Assembly: GCA_023974075.1 (NCBI GenBank)
Contig: CM043792.1
Coordinates: 16,025,373-16,089,372 of the forward strand
Length of the DNA: 64,000 nucleotides
Source of the DNA: Chaenocephalus aceratus
Lineage: Eukaryota > Chordata > Actinopteri > Perciformes > Channichthyidae
Direction of reading: 5' to 3'
In this document: piece after piece, positions 22,818-34,610 of the stretch
Layout: every line of letters begins with the position of its first letter
Position numbering within the stretch: the stretch's first letter is position 1
Translations under genes and position numbers: made by a program
Notes under the pieces: generated by a model
The model's database searches: none
What the model saw: the letters and a program-made list of their open reading frames with translations, nothing else
What the model was told of the DNA's origin: nothing

Positions 22818-24297
22818 TATGGGTTAGCCCTACCATAGATTACCCAACACAAATACTCGGGAGCCGATAAGTCAATTAATTGCTTATCGCGACAGGCACA
22901 AAATAAAACAGTGGAAATAAACATGTGTTTGACTTTCATTAGTGAATGAAACTGTGTGCCCTTTATAGTCTGTGTCCAATATTGTGTATTTGTGTATATA
23001 TATTATATATATATCCTAAATATATGCTAAGGTCCCGCTACTGACACGATAGCAGTCATTTTGTGCGCATGTGTGTAATTAAACCCATGATATCAAAATC
23101 TCACTCCAGCCAGGTACCCAAAGTTGGCAACCCTGCCCATACCCCAATAATATTTGTATTGCAGATCTACATGAATCATAAAAACGACCTATTTTAGATT
23201 CAAAACGGTGAATTTCACCGAAAGGTGACAAGTTTGCATCCCTGCTTGTTATCCTTTTCATCACAGAGCTGGGAAAATGGTGTATTGATTAGATCCTGAT
23301 CCGTGCATGTCCAATTTTAACTGACTTTAGTTCTAAAGTTAATGTTGATTTGATTTCAACCCATAAGTAATTATTTAAATTAGCTCAACATTTCACATGA
23401 TGGATTAGTGTTCCACATTTTTCCCACTAATTTGTTTTATGATTAGGCCAATGGTAAAGAGAGACATTGATGACCCTGTGTCCTTTTGTTAGTACGTCGT
23501 TCCATTTTGTCTATGGCCTTGGACAGCTTCACTAAGAGTCACTCAGTTCTGCCCTGCTGCAGTCCGGCTGAGTGCAGTCACAGAGATGCTATGGCTGCTC
23601 TTCATGACATTAATGGTCTGGTCCGAGAATGGACACCATTTCCTGCTCCCAGAGAGAATGACGATCCTCAAACTGGACTTTACAGCCGTTGATACTGTCT
23701 CACATGGGTCTGCTTCCCCCCCACCGAGCCATGAACTGAAAGTTTGACGTCTGCTCTGAACACTTGGAACTGTCACACCAGCACCAACCCTTGGGTCAGT
23801 TAGATGAGACTAACGGTTTCACTTAGGGCATATGGGTCAGAAATATGACTCTCGTTACCACAGAGTGGGTTGTTTGTTTTTTTAAGGCTATTCATACTGC
23901 TATGCAGAGTGAAAAGCCCCTACTATTTTCTGGTATAGGCCTAATGTCAGGGGCCTCTTACTGTCTACTTCTGCATGTATTCACATTATATGGACCATGT
24001 TTCCACCTGGTGAAACTAGAGGCTGCACGGAACTCAGGCTACAATACAACCATTTTGTTCTGCTCTACGGATTCAATTTATAGATTCTACATCAAAATAG
24101 TTCGTTTTTATTGTTTCCAATGATAATGTCACCTTAAGTGGAGGAATGCAAACCTGTTTTCAAATGTAAGGTTTTGAATGTGTTTGACATTTCTCAGTAA
24201 TGACACCCTCAGACGCCCACTATCATTCATGCTATGCCTTCAGTGGTAACTCAGATGCTTACATGGATTTGTATGTTTTATTTCATATCTAACATAA

Positions 24298-24390
24298 GTA
24301 AGAGAGAAAGAGATGGGAGATGAGGATGAAAGAGAGATGGGGAAGTGAGGGAAGAGAGGGATAGGAAAGAGAGAAGAGATATTTGCAAGT
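24298..24390. repeat. GA-rich purine tract
   Basis: Imperfect GAGA and GGAAGAGA purine run, low complexity. Confidence 0.7.
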
Positions 24391-26648
24391 TGCATACTGA
24401 TTCTGAGTCTTCTTGATTAATAGCTTATATCACAATACCATGCTTAAATAGACTCCTAAGTTATTATTATTGTTACCTATGTTTTATGGAAGAGGAAATG
24501 TACTTCTGATGAACTAATATTTTATCAAACGGTAAATGGTGAATTAATACAACATTTAGAATCATTGAGAAAGGGTTATATCCACAGGGACTAGCTCACA
24601 TTTAACTTAAAATAACATTTCTCTGCTTTGGACTGATGAGTATATGATTCTTGCATGTTAAATGACTAACACAAACCTTACATTTATGCATGTACATGTG
24701 TCAGGAAGGCTCCCAAATCATTCTGAGGGGCCTATCCTATTTTTGTAATTGAATGATAATGTGCTAATCCATTACTTTGAGTTGTCTGCACTCAGGAAAA
24801 CATCCCTATCAAGTGTTAACCCAATAACTAGGACAGCTCTGAAGGCCAAGGGTCAGAGAGAGAGGATCACACTCTGCGGCTGCAGAGAGCAACCCCATCC
24901 ACGGGCAAGGAGGCACGAGGTCGTTCGAGATGAGAGGATTCTAATCTTCAACTTTCTGATGGGATGGGATGCTTCTTCATCTTTCTGCTCGGGGGGGCCC
25001 AAACAGACAACTCTGCAGGACGAGCGATGGCTTCAGAGGCTTCTATAATACAAGGTTCCATGTTTCTTGGAGGGGCATCTGGATGTGCCACTTGGAATAG
25101 GCTCTGCTCTCAAGCAGATAGCAGAAGGAATACAGGCAGATGAGCCTCTGGTTCACTGGGAGATCATAAAATGCTCACTGAATTGAGCCACAAAAGCAGA
25201 GCAATTGGGGGGTTGAAATATGGCGCTCTGATGAAGAAGAGTTTTGAGCCAATCAGCACCTCAGTGCTAATCTACAGTATCAGGATGCCTTTAAACACCA
25301 GACATTCTGTGTCATAAAGAGAGGAGGAGAACGAGTCAGGAGGACATGTTTTTCCAGCTCTTGTACAAAGATAACATTTGAATTGAATGACTAGTTGTTT
25401 ACAGATGTACAATTAATGATAGTTCTTATATTTCCGATGAACAGACATGTGTTAAATAGTGATGATAAATATATTTTGTCAGATCAGATTACACTTTCAC
25501 ACTACACAAAATAAATTAATTGATATTTTCAGATTATAAGGTATTGAACAATAAGGTACTTCTAATATTATAACAGATGATGTTAATATCCTTAATTGTC
25601 CAGCAATCAGGTTTAACAACACTACTCTTCAATGTATTATCCATGCACAGAAAGACCTACAATGATGTTTCAAGTTTTACATATTTAAACCTTCCTTTCC
25701 AGGTTTTACAAAAGTTTTTGAATATTTGCCTAACTTTTATTTTTCAGGTTGTTATACAATAAATGTCTGATTCTTCCCTTTCAGATTTTGAACAAATGTA
25801 TTTGAATGAAATATATGTACTACTAAGGGCCTTACTCTTGAATGAAGCGGAATGAAGTAAACGTATAGTAATGTTAAAGATTGAGGACACTGTAATTTTA
25901 CAGATTACAGATTGATCGATTCATCACTGTGAATGTATACCTTAACTGGGAATTTTAGCTGGATCTCTCATGATTCTGATTTTATACCTCAATTGGATTT
26001 CTTATAATCCTAAATTCTAATTGTGTTTTAATAAGTAATTGCCTTGAAGTAAATCTTTAAGATGTAAGCTGATTTTGAATTTGTGTTTGATGAATGAGAT
26101 TAATTGAGTGATAAATGATAAAGGTCTTATTTTTGAAACATATATTCTGCTATTATATTTTTGTATTTCATGTGTGTTTATTATTGTGCTTTTGACAAAA
26201 GAAGTCAAACACTGAAGAGAGATGATTTTTCTATTATGATTGACTGTGTTCAATTATGGTGATTGAAATGTTTTCAATCTTGTTTTACTTTTTGATGTAA
26301 TTGATGTATGTGAGCGCACTCAACTCTGAAGACGCTTATTGATTTAAGTAGTGACTGAAATATTCTTAGACTAATGTTAATTGGTTATCAATAAATTGAT
26401 AAAAAGAATGGACTGTAAGAGAATATTTTAATCCGATCTGTGTATTTAGAGATTCTCAGTCTTTCTTGCATGTTCCTGTGTAACTTCTTAGGAAGACACA
26501 GGTCAAGAGGTCTTTTGCCTTTCCTGTGGGGGAGGGGTTTGAGCACATGAGGAGTTGCAAAACAGAGGTGCTTTGTTCCGATGCCTGGTATTGATTAGAG
26601 GAAAGGCGGGAATATAGGCCCCTCCTCTTCTAATGTATAGATGTGTTC

Positions 26649-27666
26649 AATCAATCAATCAATCAATCAATGTTTATTTATATAGCCCAATATCACAAAT
26701 GTTACATTTGTCTCAGTGGTCTTCACAGTGTGTACAGAATATCAGTATGACAATACGACACCCTCTGTCCTTAGACCCTCACATCGTACAAGGAAAAACT
26801 TCCAAAGAAAACCCAGTTTAAAGGGAAAAATGGGAGAAACCTCAGGGAGAGCAACAGAGGAGGGATCCCTCTCCCAGGACGGACAGACGTGCAATAGATG
26901 CCGTGTGTAAATTGAAAAGATAATACATTTGCAACATAGGTAGTCCAGATGTTTGGAAATGCATGTGTGTATAATAGGAAGATGAATCCACGAGGATATC
27001 CATCCAGGACCTATGATCCAGGACCACAGCCACGACTCAAGATCCAGCGCTCGCGATCCAGGACACAGGACCGCAGGATAATCCATGACTCCGGATCCTA
27101 GCGTATATAGACACCAAAAAGAAAGACATTTGGGGAAGCTGGGTTAATCGGAACATGAGAGTACACGGGTATAGACAGAGAGAAGGAAGAAGTAAGATGT
27201 CCCCCGACAAACTAAGCCTATATCAGCAAAACTAGGGGCTGAATCTAATCAGCCCTAACTATAAGCTTTATCAAAAAGGAAGGTCTTAAGCGCACTCTTA
27301 AAAACGGATAGGGTGTCTGCCGCCCGAACACAAACTGGAAGCTGATTCCACAAATGTGGAGCTTGATAAGAAAAGGCTCTGGCTCCCATTGTACTTTTAG
27401 AGATTCTAGGAACAACCAACAACCCTGCATTCTTGGAACGCAATGCCCTAGTAGGACAGTAGGGTATAATGAGTTCTTTAAGGTAAGATGGCGCCTGCCC
27501 ATTAAGGGCTTTGTAGGCGAGAAGAATAATTTTAAATTCTATCCTGTGTTCTATAGGGAGCCAGTGTAAGGCAGCCAGAACAGGAGTAATGTGGTCCCTT
27601 TTCCTAACTCTGGTTAGTACACGAGCCGCAGCATTTTGAATCAGCTGAAGCGACTTGATTGACTTC
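26649..27666 (-). mobile_element. 5'-truncated Rex1-like LINE inserted in the 3' LTR
   Basis: On the - strand it reads: RT C-terminus, a 3' UTR of about 0.6 kb, then a (TTGA)n tail (26649-26670). TGTTC flanks both sides (26644-26648 and 27667-27671), and the uninterrupted target is preserved in the 5' LTR near 18772. The coding part reads [19 protein letters not shown], then HWLPIEHRIEFKIILLAYKA, then a SYQAPHLWNQLP block, typical of the L2/Rex1 RT tail. The 3' UTR matches 47088-47534, so both belong to one family. Confidence 0.88.
27255..27666 (-). pseudogene. LINE RT C-terminal fragment (Rex1-like)
   Basis: About 137 codons of open frame within the LINE, from [16 protein letters not shown] to FLFDKAYS and a stop. 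This is only the thumb/C-terminal domain of reverse transcriptase; the polymerase palm is absent through 5' truncation, so it is non-functional. The open frame extends upstream through the LTR sequence by chance. It is undamaged over its length, which agrees with a fairly recent insertion. Confidence 0.75.
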
Positions 27667-28597
27667 TGTTCCTGTCTCCTTTGTCTCCAGAGTTTGCTTG
27701 GGGTCTCATAATGAAAGTTGTGAATATACCTTGTGAATTCTCTGGCCGTATTTTCTCTCTCAATAAATATCAGTGTTTGACTAAAGACTTTCCAGCTTCC
27801 ATCATTTCCTGAGCATTGGTTCTGCATTGCTGCACAGAAGTTTTCCTCACATTGTGTTTGTTTAGTTTAATGTTAATTGTTTAATGCTCACAGTCACAGC
27901 AACATGTTTTTTGTGTGATTGGCTATTTGCAGTGGCGAGCCGTGACTTTTATACCTAGGCCCTCTGACCCCCACCCCTTCCCTCGAGTTATTATGTCACA
28001 GCAGCATATACTTCAGCGGAATATCAAAACAACGGCCCGGGGTGCAAAACGCATAAATGAAAGTGACCCTCGACCACACAAAACAACACCTGTAAATAAC
28101 CCATATTTGTGTTCTTTGAAATTGAAAAGGATATTGCATTGTGTTTGTTACTTTCGTTACAGTTGTATGTCTTAAGTGTAGTTTTTGAAGCTGTCGAAGC
28201 TGTAGTGACCTCCGTTGTAAAAAATGGCGGCGCCTACTTCCGGGGTATGGACATCGAAATAGTTCCAAATATTGTCATTTGGGTGTTGGACCTCATTCAC
28301 TTTCACATTACGGCGCGTCGATTAGTTCCAGAGGTAAGTTGCTGAAATATCGAACTCTTTTGAATTGTCAACTGTCTATATTGTATCAGAGGCCCTTTAT
28401 GATGCTTATACTGGTCTTCATTTGTATATGCACAGCGTAATTATCTATATTTTATCTTGGTTGTTACAACCAATTTTGCTAGCATTGCCTGCTAGTTAGC
28501 TAGCGCGACTTCGTCAGCTTTGAAGGTAAGATTTCAGTAATGAATCGCGAGCAGCTTATATATCAATGATTCTGGGTAACTAACAAGCAGGATTTAG

Positions 28598-29186
28598 GGT
28601 GCATTCCGGTGCATTCACACCTAATAGTCCGTTTTCTGGTGCGCACCAGACAACAGTTTGTTACATTGTTTCATTTTTCAGAAGGTTCGGTTTGCGTTCA
28701 CACGGGCAAAACTCAAACGGACTATAAACTTTAAACACAAGTCATGTGCACGTAAATGCTGTTCAACCATTGGTCAGACATTAAGTGGTTAAAAACGGAA
28801 ATCCCGGCAATTTCTACCAGAGCCTCCGCCATGGAGCATCGGCACATTCGGCAGGTTATTCTCATGCTGCTGTTAATCTGGAGATCAACAGACACTAGCG
28901 GCCCGCGCATATGATTATATAATCAGACAACGTCGATTAAAAAAACATTATATAATGAGAGACGTTCTGCAGTAAGGAGGGGCGTTTCACCGATGACAGG
29001 TGTTCTTACTTTTATGTAGCTGACGGAGAATTTTTACTTTACACGACACTGTTCAACACTTCATTCTGCTTCACTCTTTAAGTGAACTAAACAACCGGAC
29101 CTTGGTCCGCTAAAATAGGTGGTCTCGGAGCGCTTGCTTGCGAACTCTGGAGCGGTTCATTGCTGGTGTGAACGCAGTCTGCACCA
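28598..29186. mobile_element. MITE with GGTGCA...TTCACACC ends
   Basis: The left part GGTGCATTCACACC and the right part GGTGTGAACGCAGTCTGCACC are inverted. Inside, GGACTATAAAC and CTTGGTCCGC motifs are typical of a widespread fish MITE whose ends mention GGTGTGAACGC. Non-coding; no confident TSD. Confidence 0.6.
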
Positions 29187-29549
29187 AAACATAGGAAGCG
29201 CAGTATTTACGTGTCACAAGAACGCGGATATCTTCAAAATCTTTAGCGAAAGAGTCTTTCAAGACATCCGCGGTTGTTTAGTTAACCTCTTAAGCCCGAA
29301 GGTCCCCCCAGTGGACCCCTCCCACCGGTTTTTTTACGAGACTATGTCTCAGGGCCGGAACCGGAATCGAGAACCGAAAATTGCCAAACTCACTTGTCCA
29401 TGGACAAGTACTCTCTAAAAACTTTTTCTCACACTGTGTATAATCTGAAGGTTGCATTAGGAGTGTAGTCTATCCTTGAATTATATAACATGGGAAACAT
29501 TGTTAGCTTCATATATCATACCAATGTTTGATGTGCCATAATAGGTGTG

Positions 29550-29690
29550 GTCATCATTCCTGACATTAACAGCTGGAGGCATACTCCTTGACTGTTGTTG
29601 TCTGTTGACGATTGCCATCCATCTCTTCCTTCGCTCTACGTCCTTAGGGGAGCCATACATCCGGAACCCCTTCTCGGATCGATTAGAGCA
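29550..29690 (-). pseudogene. THAP-like fragment
   Basis: The - strand peptide around GFRMYGSPKDVERRKRWMA resembles the middle of a THAP domain, where a Phe-x-Pro segment is followed by a basic helix ending in W. The zinc-binding cysteines are not in register. Probably a relic of a P- or Kolobok-type transposase. Confidence 0.4.
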
Positions 29691-30215
29691 GGGGTGCCCA
29701 CACTTTTTTGGCTGGTGAGCTACTTTTGAAATAACCAGCTCACCGAGGTCTACCAACCAAAAATAAAATCCCAAATTGCAAGGGTTGCTGAATAACACGT
29801 TTTATTTATACATGGGATAACTACAATAGGGCTGCAACAAACGACTCATTTGATAATCGATTAATGAAACGATTAATGAAACGATTAATCGACTATTCGG
29901 ACTATTACTGTATGCCTTGCACAATTTCTCAAACGCTCTTATTTAGCCATCGACTTTTAGATTTAGCTTGAGGTTGTTTTAGGCATGTGGAAACTAACAA
30001 TGAAGACAATAAAGATGAATACTTGATTCAAAAATACATATATTATTAAATTAACTTAACAAATTGTTTACAAAACTAACATTGCTTTTTATTTAAATTA
30101 ATTAATTAATTAATTTCAGAGCTGTTTACTAGAAAGCAAACATTTCCCCCTGGCCCCATTCTCCCTCTCCTCCGGACGGGGGAGACAGGGCGGGGCTCGG
30201 GGTTAGCCGACATAT

Positions 30216-30725
30216 GAATTACAACACACTCTCACTCCCTAAGCGTCCAATAGCGATGTTTGGTCAGTGTCCGTGGCGTCCAATTGTGACGCTCCTAAGC
30301 TCCTTCAGCGTCATAAAGGGACGCAAATAGCTTTCAACTGATTGCAATGTATTCCCATCTGCGTCGGGATTTGACGCTCATGGAAGCACGGCATTCGTTT
30401 ATGCCGGCTGCCCTTAAAGGCAATGTGAGCGTCCATTCCCATTGGATAACAGAGAATTGTACACCCGGAAGTAAGTATTCCTCTTACTGTCGATTGATTT
30501 TACAGTGATATCTGCACTACTCATCGACTAAAAAACACCAGATTATCCTTGTTAATTACACAACATTGATTGGTTTAAATTGTGTGCAATGCTTTTGTAT
30601 TTTTTCCCCTTCGATTCGGAGAAACAAATATTTTTTCTGAGTAAAGGATGGCAGAAGACACTACACTACCCAGAATCCCCAGCTATCGTTTGGACTACAC
30701 CATGTGCTCTGTTTGACAAACCCCG
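30216..30725 (+). repeat. Left arm of a large inverted repeat pair
   Basis: Begins AATTACAACACACTCTCACT and ends GTTTGACAAACCCCG. It is the reverse complement of 35570-35885, at an estimated 90 percent or better identity, except for about 196 bp present only here (30443-30638). The spacing of about 4.8 kb includes a later LTR element. The arms could be the ends of one fold-back DNA element or two copies of one repeat in opposite orientation. Confidence 0.75.
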
Positions 30726-31713
30726 TTTTTTTCACCATTCATCCATGGCTGGCGTCTATGTCATATGATCTTCAAATTTCTCCCTGCAGAAAAAGAAAAC
30801 GTGGCCGAAATTCGTTTTATTCTCGGTAGAAAATGCCTATTTTAAAGTTAGTTTGGCCATTAAAATGCGTTTTGATGTCATTTGATGCGAGAAATATGAG
30901 TTGTTATTTCAGATTATGTGTGCAGTGGATGTACATGATCTTTAGTTTGCTAGTTATTACGAAGATTACTTCAGGAAATCGCGACGTTTTCATTGTTACC
31001 AAGGTGGTTGCTAGGGACGCGGCTATCGATATTATTTCTGTTATGTTGTGTAACTGTTTAATGGTGTTATCTTTATTGCTACCCCCCTTCCCCGTCAATG
31101 TATAGTGTTGGTCCACAGCCTAAACATATTAGTTTAACAAAATCCGCATCTAAAGATAGCCACGTTATTTTCCCCCTGTGCAATTCCAGTCTCACATCTC
31201 ACAGCACATCGTCATTAACAAATACCGGAAACAGACCGAAAACATTTAAAAAAAAAAAATACTTTATTCCGAGTGTGCTTGCTTTTCTCTTTGAAAGTCA
31301 TCACATAACGGCATTGTAATACACGGTTCGGCTGCATTACATATTAGATATCTGCCGTAGTTCTGTATTTATAGAGCCCTGATGAGAAGACAAACATGAG
31401 GAACTGAAAACGTGACGTGGATCATAAATATATCAGCCATTAAACAACATCTTACATTTCTTTTCACACAATACGTCTCCTTGCAGTATCAACACTAATT
31501 CGGCTCACTTTTATATTTGATCCAATTGGTAGATAGGCTGTATTTACACCATCAAGGTGCACAGCTGATATAAAGGGACACCTGGTGGTTAAAGCATGTT
31601 ATTGAATTTAATTATTAGATATTAATACGATCCCTATAAAGTATATTCATTACTCGTTATTCTCTACTAATAGTTAATTAAAGACTGTATGTAATGACTA
31701 TTTTGCACATCCT
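30726..31713. other. Non-coding between inverted arm and LTR element
   Basis: AT-rich sequence without recognisable gene or repeat; short ORFs only. TSD CATCC of the following element is at 31709-31713. Confidence 0.5.
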
Positions 31714-32236
31714 GTTAAGATCTCAGGCACTTAGGATGTTGGACCCAATTGCAGACAGGGAGACAGAGGTAAAGTATTGTAAGATACTTTATTTTTCCAT
31801 GACTGGCAAAAATGAACAAAAAAGGTAACCATCAAAACGCTAGTCGAGATGACAAAAAACAGAACAAAAAATGAATGCGCTCACGCAGTGCGGAATCAAA
31901 AACTTTTCATGAGTACCAGGAGCATAGACCTTACCATGACAAGAGACAAGACGAACTGACACTGAACACTGGGAGACAGGGGAATTTAAACACAGGGTAA
32001 CTAGACACAGGTGGGAACAATCAGGGGCGGGGCTGACACTGATGAGCACAGGAGACACACAAGGAGTGACAGGTGAAAACACTCAGGAACTTAGACACAC
32101 CAGGGAAACTAACGACAGACATGAAAACACAGGGAAAAGAGACCAGACAATATACAGGGAGGAAAACATGACAAGGAGAACGGAAAAACACCCACACCTA
32201 GACATAGAAACGTGACATGACATAATAATCCTGACA
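31714..32236 (-). repeat. 3' LTR of the minisatellite-bearing element
   Basis: 523 bp, TG...CA ends. On the - strand it starts TGTCAGGATTATTATGTC and has an AATAAA signal near its end. About 430 bp match 34177-34605 nearly perfectly. Confidence 0.88.
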
Positions 32237-32689
32237 GAACCCCCTCCTCAAGGGACGGATACTAGACGTCCCTAAACAAAAACAAAAAAAAATCCAAAAC
32301 ATCCAGCAGGATGGGTGGACGGGGTCCGGAGGACGGGCCTTGACTGACAGCCCAGGGCACGGCAGAGGACCAGGAAGGGGTCTCGGGTGGACGGCCCGGG
32401 GGTAAGGCACAGACCATGGATGGGGTCTCGGGCGGACGGCCAGGCAGAGTTCAAAAAGGGGAACTCGGGCGGACGGCCTGGGGGCAAGGCAGAGTTCAAA
32501 AAGGGGGTCTCGGGCGGACGGCCCGGGGGCAAGGCAGAGTTCGAGGATGGGCGAAGACCACAGCTCTCAGGGGACCGGGCAGGAGCCGGTGTTGACCGGA
32601 CAGGAACCGGTGGGACAGGTGTCGGCAAGATCACCCACGGAAGAGGACAAGGAGTTGGCAGCACCCCCAGCGAAACAGGTGATGTTGAG

Positions 32690-33215
32690 GCCTCCAACGA
32701 AACAGGACACGGGGCTGGCAGGGCCCCCGGCAGAAGAGTAGTCGGTGGGACCCCAAACGGCACAGGACACAGGGCCGGCAGGACCCCCGGCAGAAGAGTA
32801 GTCGGCGGGACCCCCAATGGCACAGGACATAGGGTTGGCAGGACTCCCGGCAGGAGAGTAGTCGGCGGGACCTCTAACGGCACAGGACACAGGGTTGGCA
32901 GGACTCCCGGCAGGAGAGTAGTCGGCGGGGCCTCCAACGGCACAGGACACAGGGTTGGCAGGACCCCCGGCAGGAGAGTAGTCGGCGGGGCCTCCAACGG
33001 CACAGGACACAGGGTTGGCAGGACCCCCGGCAGGAGAGTAGTCGGCGGGGCCTCCAACGGCACAGGACTTAGGGTTGGCAGGACCCCCGGCAGGAGAGTA
33101 GTCGGCGGGGCCTCCAACGGCACAGGACATAGGGTTGGCAGGACCTCCGGCAGGAGAGAAGTCGGCGGGGCCTCCAACGGCACAGGACATAGGGTTGGCA
33201 GGACCCCCAGCGGAA
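32690..33215. repeat. 60-bp minisatellite, about 9 units
   Basis: Units begin CACAGGACACAGGGTTGGCA and end with TCGGCGGGGCCTCCAACGG; they are highly similar to one another. The length is a multiple of three and the units lack stops, so several frames stay open. The + strand would encode a 20-residue repeat with GHRVGRTPGRRVVGG, the - strand PVPLEAPPTTLLPGVLPTL or CAVGGPADYSPAGGPAN. None resembles a known protein. Confidence 0.95.
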
Positions 33216-33229
33216 CCTCCAACGACACG

Positions 33230-33995
33230 TGAGTAGGGACTTGAGTGGGAACCCGATAGAGGGCTTGAGAGGGAACTCGAGAAGAAACTTGAGAGTTGAC
33301 TTGAGAGGTGACTTGAGAGGGGGCTCGAGAGGTGACTGGAGAGGGAACTCGAGAGGAAACTCGAGAGGAAACTCGAGAGGGAACTCGAGAGGGAACTCGA
33401 GAGGAGACTCGAGAGGGAACTCGAGAGGAGACTCGAGAGGGGACTTGAGAGGGGCCTCGAGAGGGGACTCGGGTAGGAACTTGAGAGGGGACTCGGGTAG
33501 GAACTTGAGGGGACTCGAAAGGGGACTGGAGAGGAGACTCGAGAGGGAACTCGAGAGGAGACTCGAGAGGGAACTGGAGAGGGGCCTCGAGAGGGGCCTC
33601 GAGAGAGGACCTGTAAGGGGACTTGAGAAGAGACTCGAGATGGGACCTGAGAAGTGTCTTGAGAGTTGACTTGAGAAGTGTTTTGAGAGGGGACTCGTGA
33701 GGGGATTTGAGAGGGGACTCGAGAAGAGACTCGAGAAGAGACCTGAGAGGGAACTCGAGAGGAGACTTGAGAGGAGACTCGAGTAGAGACTCGAAAGGGG
33801 ACCTGAGAGGAAACTCGAGAGGGGACTTGGGTAGGAACTTGAGAGGGGACTCGAGAGGGGACTTGAGGAGTGACTTGAGGGGTGACTCGAGAGGTAGCTT
33901 GAGAGGAGACTCGAGAGGGAACTGGAGAGGAGACTCGAGAGGGGACTTGAGAGGGAAGTCGAGAGGGGACTTGACATGGGTCTTGAGAAGGAACT
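33230..33995. repeat. Short-unit GAGAGGRRACTCGA array
   Basis: Degenerate tandem array of about 15-bp units, GAGAGGGGACTCGA and variants. The - strand frames read Ser/Pro/Leu/Val-rich low complexity such as SSPLSSLLSS; the + strand frames read RGDSRGNSRG. Flanked on the right by GCTGGCGTCGGCTGG-type repeats to 34176. Confidence 0.93.
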
Positions 33996-34176
33996 TGTGT
34001 CAGTCGGTACGCCGACAGGACACGGGGAGCTGGCGTCGGCTGGAGAGCCAGCAGGAGACGAGGTGCTGGAGTCGGCCGGTACGCCAACAAGCCTCGGGGA
34101 GCTGGCGTTGGCTGGACAGCCAACAGGAGACGAGGTGCTGGAGTCGGCCAGTACGCCGACAGGACACGGGGAGCTG

Positions 34177-34605
34177 AAAATGAACAAAAAAGGTAACCAT
34201 CAAAACTCTAGTCGAGATGACAAAAAACAGAGAACAAAAAATGAATGCGCTCACGCAGTGAGGAATCAAAACTTTTCATGAGTACCAGGAGCATAGACCT
34301 TACCATGACAAGAGACAAGACGAACTGACACTGAACACTGGGAGACAGGGGAATTTAAACACAGGGTAACTAGACACAGGTGGGAACAATCAGGGGCGGG
34401 GCTGACACTGATGAGCACAGGAGACACACAAGGAGTGACAGGTGAAAACACTCAGGAACTTAGACACACCAGGGAAACTAACGACAGACATGAAAACACA
34501 GGGAAAAGAGACCAGACAATATACAGGGAGGAAAACATGACAAGGAGAACGGAAAAACACCCACACCTAGACATAGAAACGTGACATGACATAATAATCC
34601 TGACA
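34177..34605 (-). repeat. 5' LTR of the minisatellite-bearing element, truncated
   Basis: Nearly identical to 31809-32236. Its inner ~95 bp are missing and replaced directly by array-type sequence, marking an internal deletion that began inside the LTR. Confidence 0.85.
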
Positions 34606-34610
34606 CATCC

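Larger units (their letters stand above)
18957..26413 (+). mobile_element. Internal region of LTR element, no recognisable gag/pol/env
   Basis: Starts with AATTGGCGTAACGAACAGGAT, which resembles a tRNA-Lys-type primer binding site (TGGCG..CGAACAGG). It ends in a weakly purine-rich AAAAAGAATGGAC before the 3' LTR. The 7.46 kb between has no long ORF; the largest + frame (20284-20685, 133 codons) shows no protease, RT, integrase or zinc-knuckle motif. It includes MITE and hAT-like remnants and simple repeats. It could be a LARD-type non-autonomous element or one whose coding region was replaced or decayed. Confidence 0.6.
26414..27851 (+). repeat. 3' LTR of the 9.3-kb LTR element, interrupted by a LINE
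   Basis: Starts TGTAAGAGAATATTTTAATC and ends TTTTCCTCACA, matching the 5' LTR along its length once the LINE at 26649-27666 plus one TGTTC is removed (about 415 bp remain). It is followed by TTGTG (27852-27856), identical to the 5-mer before the 5' LTR. That supports one element spanning 18543-27851 rather than two solo LTRs. Confidence 0.85.
27857..30215. other. Mixed non-coding part of the giant hAT with MITE pieces
   Basis: Outside the MITE and the THAP-like piece listed separately, this holds several one-sided hAT-like ends: CAGTGGCGAGCCGTGAC at 27930 and CAGGGGTGCCCACACTTT at 29696. It also has the common teleost repeat GGGCTGCAACAAACGACT at 29829 and AATTAATT repeats near 30100. At 30155-30200 is a fragment matching the DIRS 5' region (CTCCCTCTCCTCCGGACGGG, also at 36169). 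AAAATGGCGGCGCC at 28230 resembles a first-exon context but no gene follows. Confidence 0.5.
31714..34605 (-). mobile_element. 2.9-kb LTR retroelement filled with minisatellites
   Basis: The unit runs from TGTTAAGATCTCAGG to ATAATCCTGACA with CATCC on both sides (31709-31713 and 34606-34610). Orientation is - because the sequence inside the left LTR reads, on the - strand, TTGAGGAGGGGGTTC (polypurine tract) then TGTCAGG. The left (3') LTR is 523 bp. The right (5') LTR lacks its last ~95 bp, so the primer site and all gag-pol are gone. Between the LTRs are a 60-bp minisatellite and a short-unit GAGAGG-rich array. It is a non-autonomous deletion derivative. Confidence 0.85.

Noticed and set aside
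18543..27851. Two independent solo LTRs rather than one element
   Set aside because: The outer flanks share TTGTG while the inner flanks do not match, and a primer-site-like sequence follows the left LTR; a single element is more likely, though the 5-mer is short.
28200..28345. Host first exon at AAAATGGCGGCGCC
   Set aside because: Looks like a GC-rich start context with a possible donor at 28330, but no downstream exon or recognisable peptide; probably a transposon promoter.
27930..29700. Complete hAT elements starting at 27930 (CAGTGGCG) and 29696 (CAGGGGTG)
   Set aside because: No matching right ends or repeated octamers were found, so they are mentioned only as one-sided ends.
32690..33215. 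Possible CRISPR-like array
   Set aside because: Units are contiguous 60-bp tandem repeats without unique spacers, in a vertebrate genome.
32272..34187. Long - strand frames (318, 518 and 372 codons) and + strand frames (281, 146, 156 codons) as protein-coding genes
   Set aside because: They are overlapping readings of stop-free minisatellite arrays inside an LTR element; no domain, and three frames of one strand are open together.
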